Positions 42,040 through 52,300 of a stretch of DNA of 64,000 nt are shown here, piece by piece; position 1 is the stretch's first letter; every line of letters starts with the position of its first letter. Both the position numbers and the translations under genes were made by a program. A model generated the notes under the pieces. It had not been told where the DNA came from, searched no databases, and saw only the letters and a list, made by a program, of their open reading frames with translations. The DNA is taken from positions 372,001 through 436,000 of the forward strand of contig JBEKTW010000001.1 in NCBI GenBank assembly GCA_049515655.1, read 5' to 3'. This DNA comes from JBEKTW01 sp049515655. Lineage in GTDB: Bacteria; Bacteroidota; Ignavibacteria; UBA10030; SZUA-254.

Positions 42040-43734
42040 ATGAGACTAAGTAAGTATTTTATACCGACGTTGAAAGAGGTACCTTCCGATGCGGTGATGC
42101 CGAGCCATCAGCTCATGCTCCGCGCGGGTATGATCCGGCCGCTGGGGGCGGGAGTGTATTCATTTTTGCCACTCGGGTATCGAGTGCTCAGGAGAGCAAT
42201 GGAAATCGTTCGTGATGAAATGGACGCGATCGGCGGGCAGGAGTTTTATTTGCCCGCGTTGAACCCGCTTGAGCTGTGGGAGGAGACAGGTCGTGTGAAA
42301 GCGTTCGGAGATATTCTCTTTCACATCAAGAATCGACCACTCGTCCTCGCTCCGACGCATGAGGAAGTCATCTGCCACATCGCGAAGCATCATATCCGAT
42401 CCTATCGCGACCTGCCGCAGATCTGGTATCAAATCCAGACGAAGTTTCGAAATGAGCCTCGTCCGCGTTCTGGCGTTATCAGGGGTCGACAATTCATCAT
42501 GAAAGACTCCTACAGTCTTGACGCTAGCTGGCCGGGTTTGGACAAGAGTTACGAACTGCACGCGGAAGCCTACAAGAAGATCTTTACACGCGCTGACCTG
42601 AAATTCTTCATCGTCGGCGCGTCGAGCGGGTCGATGGGCGGTAGCGCTTCACAGGAGTTCATGATCGAATCGGATGCGGGAGAGGATACATGCGTTCTCT
42701 GTGATAGCTGCGTGTACGCTGCGAATCTCGAGGTGGCTGTCTCTGGTGTTTCAAAGGCGCATCGTGACGGACAGAGCCGGCCTCTCGAGGAGATTCACAC
42801 TCCGGACATAAAAACCATCAACGACCTTGTGAAATTTCTTAAGGTCGATGAGCAGCGGCTTGCCAAGTCCCTCGTCTACATGCTGGAGAAGACGCCTGTT
42901 CTCGTACTTATGATGGGAAATGACCAACTCAACGAATCGAAACTATCGTCGGTGTTGGGTGGCGAGGTACGCCCGTTGCAGCCGGAGGAATTGCAGGCAT
43001 TGACCGGCGCTGATGCCGGCTCGATCGGGCCGGTCGGGCTCAAGGGTTTTCGGGTTATCGCCGACAAGCGACTCGAAGGTGCTAATAATCTTATCAGCGG
43101 AGCTAACAAGAACGATTATCATATTGCGAATATTGATCTTCAGCGTGACGCGGTTGTCGATGGCTACCACGATTTGCGTGTCGTTCTGCCCGGAGAACCG
43201 TGCGGAAAGTGCGGAAAACCCTTGCGCGTCGTCAAAGCCATCGAGCTCGGGCACGTGTTCAAGCTTGGGACGAAATATGCTGACGCCATGAAGGCGACGT
43301 TCCTGGATGAGCATGGCAAGGAAAAGCCGATCGTCATGGGGAGCTACGGTATTGGCGTCGAGCGCATCGTCGCCTGCCATATCGAACAGCACCACGACAA
43401 ACACGGCATCGTCTGGAGCAAGGTCCTGGCGCCGTTTCAGGTCCACCTGGTCGTGGTGAATGCCGATAACGAGAAAGTAGTCGCCGTTGCAGACAAGCTC
43501 TATGAACGGCTCCAGGAGTCGCTCATCGACGCGCTGTATGACGACCGCAATGACGTAAGCCCCGGATTCAAATTCAAGGATGCCGACTTGCTCGGGATGC
43601 CTTGGCAGATCATCGTTGGAGAGAAGCATGTCGTCAACGGCAATGTTGAAATCAAAGAGCGGCGGACGGGGAAGCGGGATATCATTGAAATCGGTAAGGC
43701 CGTCAGCCTCATAGAGAAGTACCTGGAGACGTAG
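42040..43734 (+). CDS. proS: Prolyl-tRNA synthetase, bacterial type
   Basis: A class II aminoacyl-tRNA synthetase of 564 residues, the bacterial form with an inserted YbaK-like editing domain (about 240-390, DLVKFLKVDEQRLAKSLVYML) that clears mischarged alanine. Motif 1 region SHQLMLRAGMIRPLGAGVYSFLPLG, motif 2 FRNEPRPRSGVIRGRQFIMKDSYS, and motif 3 GSYGIGVERI are intact. It charges the tRNA-Pro made at 11419. An ATG at 42040 has no clear Shine-Dalgarno sequence. Confidence 0.97.
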   Translation: MRLSKYFIPTLKEVPSDAVMPSHQLMLRAGMIRPLGAGVYSFLPLGYRVLRRAMEIVRDEMDAIGGQEFYLPALNPLELWEETGRVKAFGDILFHIKNRPLVLAPTHEEVICHIAKHHIRSYRDLPQIWYQIQTKFRNEPRPRSGVIRGRQFIMKDSYSLDASWPGLDKSYELHAEAYKKIFTRADLKFFIVGASSGSMGGSASQEFMIESDAGEDTCVLCDSCVYAANLEVAVSGVSKAHRDGQSRPLEEIHTPDIKTINDLVKFLKVDEQRLAKSLVYMLEKTPVLVLMMGNDQLNESKLSSVLGGEVRPLQPEELQALTGADAGSIGPVGLKGFRVIADKRLEGANNLISGANKNDYHIANIDLQRDAVVDGYHDLRVVLPGEPCGKCGKPLRVVKAIELGHVFKLGTKYADAMKATFLDEHGKEKPIVMGSYGIGVERIVACHIEQHHDKHGIVWSKVLAPFQVHLVVVNADNEKVVAVADKLYERLQESLIDALYDDRNDVSPGFKFKDADLLGMPWQIIVGEKHVVNGNVEIKERRTGKRDIIEIGKAVSLIEKYLET

Positions 43735-43745
43735 ACATTGGTCAT

Positions 43746-43786
43746 TTCCCGACCACTAAGGTCGGGAAGCTCGGAAGTTTCTTTTT
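43746..43786 (+). terminator. Hairpin after proS, possible terminator
   Basis: A perfect 9-bp stem TTCCCGACC/GGTCGGGAA (43746-43754 with 43760-43768) and a T-rich run 9 bases further on (43778-43786). The T-run is not adjacent, so termination here is uncertain. Confidence 0.4.
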
Positions 43787-43828
43787 CCCTTCGTTGATTT
43801 CGTACTCGGTGAGATCATAAGACACTTC

Positions 43829-46800
43829 ATGCCGGAATTCATTCATCTCCATAACCATTCACACTACAGTCTGCTCGACGGTGCCGCAACCATCGAGGGA
43901 CTGGTCCAGGCCGCCGTTGAAAACGAGATGCCGGCGGTGGCGTTGACCGACCACGGAGTGATGTTTGGGGCAATCGAGCTCTATAAGACGGCGAAGAAAG
44001 CCGGTATCAAACCCGTCATCGGCTGTGAAATGTATATCGTAACAAAGGGGTCGCGCTTCGACAAGGAAGTCAACGCGAAGAGCATGGCGCAGGGCCAGGG
44101 ACGCGGCATCTATCATCATCTCGTGCTGCTGGCGAAGAATATCACCGGCTATCACAATCTAGTCAAACTGTGCACGCTCGGCCACACGGAGGGATACTAC
44201 TACAAGCCGCGCATTGACATGGAATTGTTGCGCCAATACTCGGAGGGTCTTATCGCACTTTCTGCCTGTCCGGCCGGTGTTGTGGCGGCTCATCTTGTGA
44301 ACGGAAACTATTCTGCAGCTCGAGAGATGAGTATTGAGTTCAAGGAGATTTTCCGCGATAATTTCTATCTCGAGGTTCAGAATCACTTCCTTGATAAGGA
44401 GAAGCCAATTCTTGAAGGAATGCCGAAGTTGGCAAAAGAGCTCGGCATCAAGCTGATTGCAACGAACGACATCCACTATCTCCGCCAGGAGCACGCTGTC
44501 GCTCACAACGTCATGCTCATGATTCCAGATTCGAGCGCGTTGAACACCACCGATTATCACCAGCTTCGTTACCAAACCGACCAGATTTATTTCAAATCAG
44601 CCGAGGAGATGTGTCGCCTGTTCCGCGATTATCCGGAGGCGATAGAATCGACTCTCGAGGTCGAGGAGAAAATTGAACGGTATCCAGTCGGTCCCGAAAA
44701 GCCGTACATGCCCAACTTCCCCATACCGGCTAATGCCGGAGTGACGACACTCGAAGGGTATCTTGATGAGCTTGCCCACAAAGGTTTGGAGAATCGGTAT
44801 CCGTCTGTGACGCCGGAAATTCACGCCCGTCTCGAACATGAACTGGCCATTATCAAGAAGATGGGCTATGCCGGGTACTTCCTTATCACGCAAGATTTCA
44901 TCAATGCGGCAAGAGGGATGGGAATCAGTGTCGGTCCAGGCCGCGGAAGCGCGGCGGGGAGTCTTGTGTCGTACGCGCTCGGGATTACCAATGTGGACCC
45001 GCTCAAGTATGACCTTCTGTTCGAGCGCTTTCTCAATCCCGACCGTATCAGCATGCCGGACATCGACATCGATTTTTCGGATGACCGGCGGGATGATGTC
45101 ATCAATTACGTGAAGCAAAAGTATGGAGCGGATTCCGTTGCGCAGATCATCACCTTCGGCACCCTGTCGACGCGCGCGGTCATCAAGGATGTGGCAAGAG
45201 TTCTCGGGGTTCCGCTGAACGTCGCCGAGTCGATTACCAAGCTCATACCGGTTTTTCAGGGAAAAGTGACCCCGCTCGCGGAAGCGCTGGCCACAATCCC
45301 GGAATTGAAGTGGGTGAAGGAAAGTCCCGATGAGAAAATAAAAGAACTGATCGATATTTCCCTCGTCCTTGAAGGGATGAATCGAAATTCTTCGACGCAC
45401 GCGGCCGGCGTTGTCGTCGCTCCCGGTCCGCTCAGTGATTACGTCCCGCTCTACAAAACGCCGCAAACAGAGGTGATGACGCAATACAACATGATCGACC
45501 TTGAGGACGCGGGTCTCTTGAAGATGGATTTTCTGGGATTGCGAACGCTCACGGTTATTGACAATGCTCTCCGGCTCATCCGGCAAAACCATGGTGTCGA
45601 GCTCAACCTGGACACGCTGCCGGAAGACGACCATCTGACCTTTGAGTTGTTCGGCAAGGGGCATACCGTGGGAGTATTTCAATTTGAATCTTCGGGTATG
45701 CGCGACTGGCTGCGAAAACTGAAGCCGACGTCGATCAGCGACCTGGTCGCCATGAACGCGCTGTATCGTCCCGGGCCGATGGAAATGATCGGGGAGTTCA
45801 TTCAACGCAAGCAGGGCCTTCAAAAGATCGAGTACGTTCACCCGAAGCTCGAGCCAATCCTCAAGGAAACCTACGGCGTCATTGTCTATCAGGAACAGGT
45901 CATGAAGATCGCGAGTGAGGTCGCGGGATTTTCGCTGGCGAAAGCCGACTTGATGCGCCGCGCAATGGGGAAGAAAGACAAGGAGCTGATGTCAAAGCAG
46001 CGGGAGGAATTCGTGACAGGAGCGGTCAAACGCGGTTTCGCAAAAAAAATCGCCGGCGAGATCTTTGATTTGATCAACAAATTTGCCTCCTACGGGTTCA
46101 ATAAATCTCACAGTGTCGCGTATTCTGTGATCGCCTATCAGACCGGATACATCAAGGCGCATTATCCCGCAGAGTTCATGGCGGCGACGATGTCTGCCGA
46201 GATCGGCGATATCGATTACATCGTGCAGCTGATCGAGGAGTGTAGGAAGATGAACCTGCGTGTTTTTCCTCCCGACGTCAATGAGAGCGATGTCCATTTC
46301 GTGGCCGGACAACAGGGAATTCGCTTCGGAATGAGCGCGATCAAGAATGTCGGCGTCAGTGCGGTGGAGACAATCATGAAGGCACGAACGGAAGGTGGTC
46401 GTTTCGAGAATGTATTCGATTTTTGCCGGCGCGTAGACCTCAGATTGGTCAATAAGAAAACACTGGAATCCCTCATCCGGGCGGGCGCGTGCGATTCGCT
46501 GGGAGGACATCGGGCGCAGCTGTTTGAATGCGTGGAAAAGGCTATCCAGTTTGGTCAGCATGACCAGGGGTATCAACTCGTGGGGCAGTCCACGCTTTTT
46601 GAAGGAGGAGTGTCCGCGGCAAGAGTCTCCCATTTCCCGCCACTGCCGGAATGCGCTCCATGGACAGAGAGCGAGAAGCTTCAACGAGAGAAAAATGTGC
46701 TCGGGTTCTATGTATCGGGACATCCCTTGCTGAAATACGAGATGGAGGTAACCGCGTACTCGACGGCGACACTCGGAGACGCCGCGACCGTCAAACCCGG

Positions 46801-47302
46801 TTCCGTTGTCCGAGCATGCGGGATCGTGACCGCTCTTAAGAAAAAAGTGGATAAGAAAGGGAACATGATGGCGTTTGTAACGTTGCAGGATTTTTCCGGC
46901 AAGGGCGAATGCATCGTGTTTTCCGACGCGTATCGACTCCACCAAAATCACCTTCATCCCGAAGCAATGATCATGGTTATTGGGAAAGCTGAGCATGCGG
47001 GCGATTCGCTCCGGATCATTGTCAATGAAGTGTACCCCATGGAGCAGGTGCGCCAGAAGTTCACGAAGAGCATCACTCTTTCATTGAATCTCAATGACGT
47101 GACGGAACAAACGATCACCCGTTTACGGGAGGTTGCTGAACGACATCGCGGTAAATGCTCCTGTTACATCAGCGTGGCGGCGGGAGAGCAGGTACCCCCG
47201 GTCCGGTTTAGATCCGTAAAGTTCTGCATCGAACCGACCGACCAGTTTATATCAGATATCGAGAATATCCTCGGTCCCAGGAGTGTTAGGATTTCATTGT
47301 AG
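43829..47302 (+). CDS. dnaE: DNA polymerase III alpha subunit
   Basis: The replicative polymerase catalytic subunit, 1157 residues, normal for DnaE1. A PHP domain opens it (FIHLHNHSHYSLLDG), the polymerase active-site Asp residues are in MPDIDIDFSDDRR, and RRAMGKKDKELM and FNKSHSVAYS are family motifs; an HhH region and an OB-fold (about 985-1065) end the chain. Whether the PHP site is catalytic cannot be told by eye. It is 94 bases after proS. Confidence 0.97.
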   Translation: MPEFIHLHNHSHYSLLDGAATIEGLVQAAVENEMPAVALTDHGVMFGAIELYKTAKKAGIKPVIGCEMYIVTKGSRFDKEVNAKSMAQGQGRGIYHHLVLLAKNITGYHNLVKLCTLGHTEGYYYKPRIDMELLRQYSEGLIALSACPAGVVAAHLVNGNYSAAREMSIEFKEIFRDNFYLEVQNHFLDKEKPILEGMPKLAKELGIKLIATNDIHYLRQEHAVAHNVMLMIPDSSALNTTDYHQLRYQTDQIYFKSAEEMCRLFRDYPEAIESTLEVEEKIERYPVGPEKPYMPNFPIPANAGVTTLEGYLDELAHKGLENRYPSVTPEIHARLEHELAIIKKMGYAGYFLITQDFINAARGMGISVGPGRGSAAGSLVSYALGITNVDPLKYDLLFERFLNPDRISMPDIDIDFSDDRRDDVINYVKQKYGADSVAQIITFGTLSTRAVIKDVARVLGVPLNVAESITKLIPVFQGKVTPLAEALATIPELKWVKESPDEKIKELIDISLVLEGMNRNSSTHAAGVVVAPGPLSDYVPLYKTPQTEVMTQYNMIDLEDAGLLKMDFLGLRTLTVIDNALRLIRQNHGVELNLDTLPEDDHLTFELFGKGHTVGVFQFESSGMRDWLRKLKPTSISDLVAMNALYRPGPMEMIGEFIQRKQGLQKIEYVHPKLEPILKETYGVIVYQEQVMKIASEVAGFSLAKADLMRRAMGKKDKELMSKQREEFVTGAVKRGFAKKIAGEIFDLINKFASYGFNKSHSVAYSVIAYQTGYIKAHYPAEFMAATMSAEIGDIDYIVQLIEECRKMNLRVFPPDVNESDVHFVAGQQGIRFGMSAIKNVGVSAVETIMKARTEGGRFENVFDFCRRVDLRLVNKKTLESLIRAGACDSLGGHRAQLFECVEKAIQFGQHDQGYQLVGQSTLFEGGVSAARVSHFPPLPECAPWTESEKLQREKNVLGFYVSGHPLLKYEMEVTAYSTATLGDAATVKPGSVVRACGIVTALKKKVDKKGNMMAFVTLQDFSGKGECIVFSDAYRLHQNHLHPEAMIMVIGKAEHAGDSLRIIVNEVYPMEQVRQKFTKSITLSLNLNDVTEQTITRLREVAERHRGKCSCYISVAAGEQVPPVRFRSVKFCIEPTDQFISDIENILGPRSVRISL

Positions 47303-47358
47303 TTTTTCTTAAATTCAAAAAATTTAGCTTGTGAATTGTTCCAGGAAAGGATAGTGTA

Positions 47359-47682
47359 ATGAAACCAGTTCAGGTCGAAGATACAAATTTTCAGGCCGAA
47401 GTATTGAATTCAAGTATTCCGGTGCTCGTTGATTTTTGGGCGGTCTGGTGTGGACCATGCAAGATGATAGCTCCGGTCGTGGAGGATCTGGCAAAAGACT
47501 ATGACGGGAAATTAAAAGTTATGAAAATGGATGTCGACTCGAATCCGAAGACAGCTATGCAGTACGGCATTCGTAGTATTCCTACCTTACTCGTTTTCAA
47601 GGGCGGTCAGGTTGTGGAGCAGATCGTCGGCGCAGTGCCGAAACGACATCTCGTTGATAAAGTAACGCCGCATCTGGGCTAA
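47359..47682 (+). CDS. trxA: Thioredoxin
   Basis: A 107-residue disulfide reductase of the cytoplasm. The active site WCGPC is at residues 30-34, with the cis-Pro at SIPTLLVFKGG. GAAAGGATAG lies about 8 bases before the ATG. A short hairpin including the stop codon (CTGGGC-TAAT-GCCCGG) with a T-run nearby may be its terminator. Confidence 0.97.
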   Translation: MKPVQVEDTNFQAEVLNSSIPVLVDFWAVWCGPCKMIAPVVEDLAKDYDGKLKVMKMDVDSNPKTAMQYGIRSIPTLLVFKGGQVVEQIVGAVPKRHLVDKVTPHLG

Positions 47683-47970
47683 TGCCCGGGGCGGTTTTTC
47701 TTGAACGTAGCGGAGGCAGAAGGGGAGGCAGGCGAACTCCCGATTCCTGATTTACGCCAACCAGAAGGGTTCATTTCTTACCGAGTGACACAGCGCACGC
47801 AAAGGAGGGTCATCCCTAACCCTTCAATTTCAAGTATTAGCGGCGAATAAGTCGATATTTTTAGCGAGCGATTAGCCCGATTTGAGCGACTAAGATGAAG
47901 AATTGGTTAATCGCAAAATTTCTATGTGTTTATAAAAAAAATCATTTAAGGGAATCTAACCTTCCGGGTA
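47683..47970. other. Intergenic, nothing recognised
   Basis: It contains short hairpin-like words such as AAGGAGGGTCATCCCT and a low-complexity AT-rich end but no gene or RNA that I recognise. Confidence 0.4.
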
Positions 47971-47999
47971 TTGACTTGTTCCGTAATTTGAAGTAAATT
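47971..47999 (+). promoter_or_regulatory. Promoter of the MerR/B12-like regulator
   Basis: TTGACT (47971-47976), 17 bp, TAAATT (47994-47999). Transcription from near 48006 gives a leader of about 345 bases before the ATG at 48350. Confidence 0.65.
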
Positions 48000-48005
48000 G
48001 TGCTT

Positions 48006-48349
48006 AAGGATGCTGTACTCAAAGAAAAATATCGTCGGCTCGATGATTGTGAAAACGTGTTTTCGCGGTGATTATAGCACCCTGACAGTTGACGGATCAT
48101 GAACTTATAGAAGGATTCTCTTGGCGGCCATAATCCACCAGACATCGGTTGCATCACTAGGTTGCCTGCAGCCATGCAGCATGAGAATGCCTTTTTCCCC
48201 CTCCCGTGGTTCACGGTCTACCTCTTTTTTCCCCAGGCATTAACATCTTTTCTTGAAGCAATGCTCGAACACGACCCGAATGGAATCCTCAAAGCGTAAA
48301 ACGTGCAAAACCACATATACCGTTCAAAACAATATGGAGGGACTCTGCC
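48006..48349 (+). promoter_or_regulatory. Long untranslated leader of the regulator gene
   Basis: A leader of about 345 bases with hairpins such as GAAAAC-GT-GTTTTC (around 48051-48064). It matches no riboswitch that I recognise, including cobalamin. It ends with a good Shine-Dalgarno sequence, GGAGGG, 9 bases before the ATG. Confidence 0.35.
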
Positions 48350-49279
48350 ATGAAGAGATATAACCCGCTGGAATCAGGTCGATACTATTCGACGCAGGAG
48401 TTGGCTCGACTGTTTCGTGCGAACGAATCTACAGTGAAGCGATGGGCCGACACTGGGCGACTCCAATGCTTCAGGACTCCCGGCGGCCACAGAAAATTCA
48501 CGTTCGAGCACGTCTCGGAGTTTCTCAACAAATATCATTATGAGATACTCCCGCCCCGCCTCCCCTTGTCCCGGGAAAACGGTACCCAGAAAGCAAGAGT
48601 GCCCGTTCACGCAACGCTAGATGTTGTCAGGGGAGCGTACCTGGGAGAATCGACACGCCACAATATCCAGAGTCTTGAAGACGTTATCCATCGACGGTAC
48701 AAACAAGGTGTAACGCTCGTCGAAATCTATGATAACGCTGTATTGAAAATAGCACGGGAGATAATGACCTCGCGGATCAAGGGGATTATCTCTGAAGTAG
48801 AGAAGCACGTAGCCACCACATCGATCTTCGAGACACTTCTCCAGTTCACGTTCACCACGTTCAAACTTCCACCCAACGGCAACGTTGCGGTCTGCGGCTC
48901 CCGAACAAACGGCTTGCAGGAAGTTGTCCTGTTTGGGACGGTACACTTGCTGGAATCGCTCGGGTGGAAGGTGTATAACCTCGGCTCCCACACTCCCGAG
49001 CCTGTGTTGAGGCATGCCGTCGAGACGTACAAGCCAGAGGTTGTCTGTGCTTCGATTGACTATCTCATTGCGCTCAATGATAAATCAAGCCTGCCTGCAG
49101 ACACCGCGGGACAAGCGCAATATCTGTATTTCGATTTTTACGCTCAGGCCGACTACATCAGTGAATTGACCGGAATTGCATATCCGCAGAACGTCATACG
49201 GTCATACCGGAGCCTGCTGTCTCATCTTCAAGAAGTGCCCGCGCGCAATATCGAAAGTGATGAAGCCGATGCATTGTGA
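48350..49279 (+). CDS. MerR-type HTH regulator with B12-binding-like domain
   Basis: A protein of 309 residues. The N-terminal excisionase/MerR helix-turn-helix (about 12-65) reads YYSTQELARLFRANESTVKRWADTGRLQCFRTPGGHRKF. The C-terminal half has the helical bundle and Rossmann layout of CarH/LitR-type cobalamin-binding regulators (LGWKVYNLGSHTPEPVL), but the DxHxxG or xERHxxG stretch with the Co-ligand His is replaced by GSRTNGLQ, so cobalamin binding through His is unlikely. Function is therefore uncertain: it may sense another ligand or act constitutively. It lies directly upstream of four secreted-protein genes on the same strand and could control them; that is inference. Confidence 0.8.
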   Translation: MKRYNPLESGRYYSTQELARLFRANESTVKRWADTGRLQCFRTPGGHRKFTFEHVSEFLNKYHYEILPPRLPLSRENGTQKARVPVHATLDVVRGAYLGESTRHNIQSLEDVIHRRYKQGVTLVEIYDNAVLKIAREIMTSRIKGIISEVEKHVATTSIFETLLQFTFTTFKLPPNGNVAVCGSRTNGLQEVVLFGTVHLLESLGWKVYNLGSHTPEPVLRHAVETYKPEVVCASIDYLIALNDKSSLPADTAGQAQYLYFDFYAQADYISELTGIAYPQNVIRSYRSLLSHLQEVPARNIESDEADAL

Positions 49280-49346
49280 GCCCATGCGTGCAAGAAATGA
49301 ACGGCAGTACAAAATTCTTAATGATAATTATCTGTCGTAAAATCAG

Positions 49347-52300
49347 TTGAAGAGAGTTTTCTCCATAGCGTCTCACCTGTTCACGAAGCAACTCGAAAGA
49401 GGCTGCGGCTCCGGGAATTGTCTTGCCCGGCGCTGGCTGCCAGTGGTTGCAGAAGTTGCTGCTGGATTCCTGCTGTGGATGGCCTTGACCACGGAGGCCG
49501 CAGCCCAGAGTTGTGCGAACTACGCACCCGTCACGAGGACGACGGGAATAACCTATAATTCGATCTTTGGCTCGAGTCCGTCGTATTTCACGTGGAGAAA
49601 CACTGCTTCAAACCAGAATGATGACAACAGAAGCTACCAGGCGCCCATCGGATTCGATTTCTACTACCTCGGTGTTCGCTACACCCAGTTCTCAGCAAAC
49701 CTCAACGGGACAGTAGACTTTTCTGCGTCTGCGTCAGACGGCAACAACGGAGGGACGGGTCCGTATGGTCCAAACTACAACCACCTGTTTTCGACGGCGG
49801 GTAACACGAATCTGGCGCTTGCTCCGCTGTATGCCGACCTGTGGACAGCCGACTCCGAAGCGGTTCCTATTGCAACGTGCCTGGCATACATGGTCACCGG
49901 ATCCGCTCCGAACAGGGTCTTGACTGTTGAATGGTTGAATTTTGATGAGTGGGATGTACCCATAAATTCGCCGGCCTACTCGATAAACATGCAGGTGAAG
50001 ATATACGAATCCACCGGGGTCATTCGGTTTGTTTACGGAACCATGACTACCGGCACTGTCCACGGTTCATATCCGTTGAGCTATACCTGCGGCATCAACG
50101 GCACGATTTCAGGTGCGCCAACGGCCGCTACGCTGCTCACTCAACAGACCGCCAATACGACCAATTTTAACAGTACGCCGCAGGATGCGCTCAACGCATT
50201 GCCTGCGTCCAATTCCATGTTAACGTTTACACCGCCCGCTCCTTCGGCGGCGCCAACGGGACTAAACTTTACCGGGGTATCCAAGTCAGGGATGACGCTA
50301 AACTGGACGGACAATGCAAACAATGAAGACGGATATGTGATTTACAACTCGACGGACAATATAAACTTCACTTTTGTCTCACAGGTGGCGGCAGGTTCCA
50401 CTTCTGCGCCGGTCGCGGGTCTCCTCTCAAATACAATGTATTACTGGAAGGTTTACGCCGTCACGGAAGGTGCCTTGAGTTCCCCCCTCCCCGGGAGCAA
50501 GGCTACATTACCAGGTACAACATTCACGTCGATCCATAACACCGGCTGGGGCACAGCATCAACGTGGGACAAAAGTGCGGTTCCCGGTCCGGGCGACACG
50601 GTGATTATTGCAAATGGGACTACCGTGTCGGTAGATGGCCTTGATTCATGCAAATTCCTTACTGTTGGCCAGGGGACCAGCGGGCAACTTACGATTGGGA
50701 ACAGCGGCGTCGCAAGGACCCTCACAATTGGAGCGGATCTCACCGTGAACGCAGGAGCGACGATGACCATCGGCGCAACGGCGGCAACGCACACGATGAC
50801 CATCGGCGCAAATGTCGTCAATAACGGTACGCTGAACCTGGCACCCGCCGCGAACCGCGTGTGCGACGTTACGTTCAACAAGAACGGGAATCAAACCATC
50901 TCCGGCACAGGTGCAACGACCAATTTCGATAAGATCACGCTGAATATGGGGACATCCGTTGCCAATGTACTTGAAGTGGCTTCGACTAATTTCAGCGTTA
51001 CCCCGACGAATTTTCTCACTCTCACGAACGGTATGTTCAAGCTGTCTACGGCGGCCACCATTACGCCGTTTACGGGGGCCGTGACCATTCCGCTTTCTGC
51101 CGGACTCTGGGTGAACAATGCAGGAGCGACCGTTTCGATGACAGGGGGAACAATCACGCTCTACGGAACACTGCACGCTACCGCAGGAAAGGTCAACATC
51201 GGAACTGCATCCGACCAAAATCTCACATCCTACGGAGGAACAGAAATCATCGACGGAGGGACTGTGGACATCGCTGGCAGGTGCGATAATGCCGGTACAA
51301 CCGTGCTTACCTATTTCACGATGTCTTCGGGAACCCTCGTTATCGATACTGTTGGCTCGACGACGGCAGGCATCGCCCCCTTCAATATCACTGAAGTCGG
51401 GTCAACCTTCAATATGTCCGGCGGAACAATCATCATTCGAAGGCCCGGCAATGCGAATCTGGGATATGTGAATACGGGCGGCACCAATGGAACGGTGAAT
51501 GGCGGCATTGTACAGGTCGGGGACGCATCCACTCCGGCGACCCAGACAATGCAGATCAATTCGAGCATAACCGTACCGAACCTTGTCGTGAGCAATGGCA
51601 TCGCGGTCACCGCGCAGCTTGTCACAAACCCGTTAACGGTCTACGGGGGTGTAACGACTAATTCGGGAACATTCAATTCGAATGCTCTCAATATTTCTCT
51701 TGGTGGAAACTGGGCGAACAACGGAGGCTCATTCCTGCCAACAACCGCAACGGTTACGTTTACCGGGAATTCTTCGGCCATCAATGGAACAGCGGCAGCG
51801 CAGACATTCAACAACATCGTAGTGAATAAGACTACCGGCCAGACGGAAAGCGTCGGAGGGAGCACGACGAGTCTAACCGTCAACGGGACGTTTACCGAGA
51901 CGGCCGGCAACTTTACCGCTCCAGCCACTATGACGGTCGGCGGAACGGCGACACTGAGCTCGGGGACATTCACCGCAGGAACGAGCCTGAGCGTAGCAGG
52001 GGACTGGATCAACAACGGCGGGACGTTGTCTGCCGGCGGGGGAACAACAGTCACGTTGAATGGAACTGTCGCCGAGGCGATCGGCGGAAGCACGCCAACA
52101 ATCTTCAATAATCTCACTCTTGCGAATACATCCGCATCCGTTTCCGGGAATACAAATTTCAATGTTGCAGGAACGATGACGGTCAATGCAAGCGCACTCT
52201 TTACTCCAGGTGCAGCGGTCGTTATCAACAACGCCGCTGCCGCCGGAACGATCACAGGATCAGGGACGGTGCAGGTTACCAGAACCGTGGCGACGGCAGA

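Noticed and set aside
45992..46996. Long minus-strand ORF opposite dnaE
   Set aside because: Antisense shadow of dnaE.
48006..48349. Cobalamin riboswitch before the B12-like regulator
   Set aside because: I could not find the B12-box type conserved core; the leader is left as unknown.
50646..52255. Several long minus-strand frames opposite solenoid genes
   Set aside because: Repetitive Gly/Thr/Asn codons give open antisense frames rich in Val and Pro; none has an independent start.
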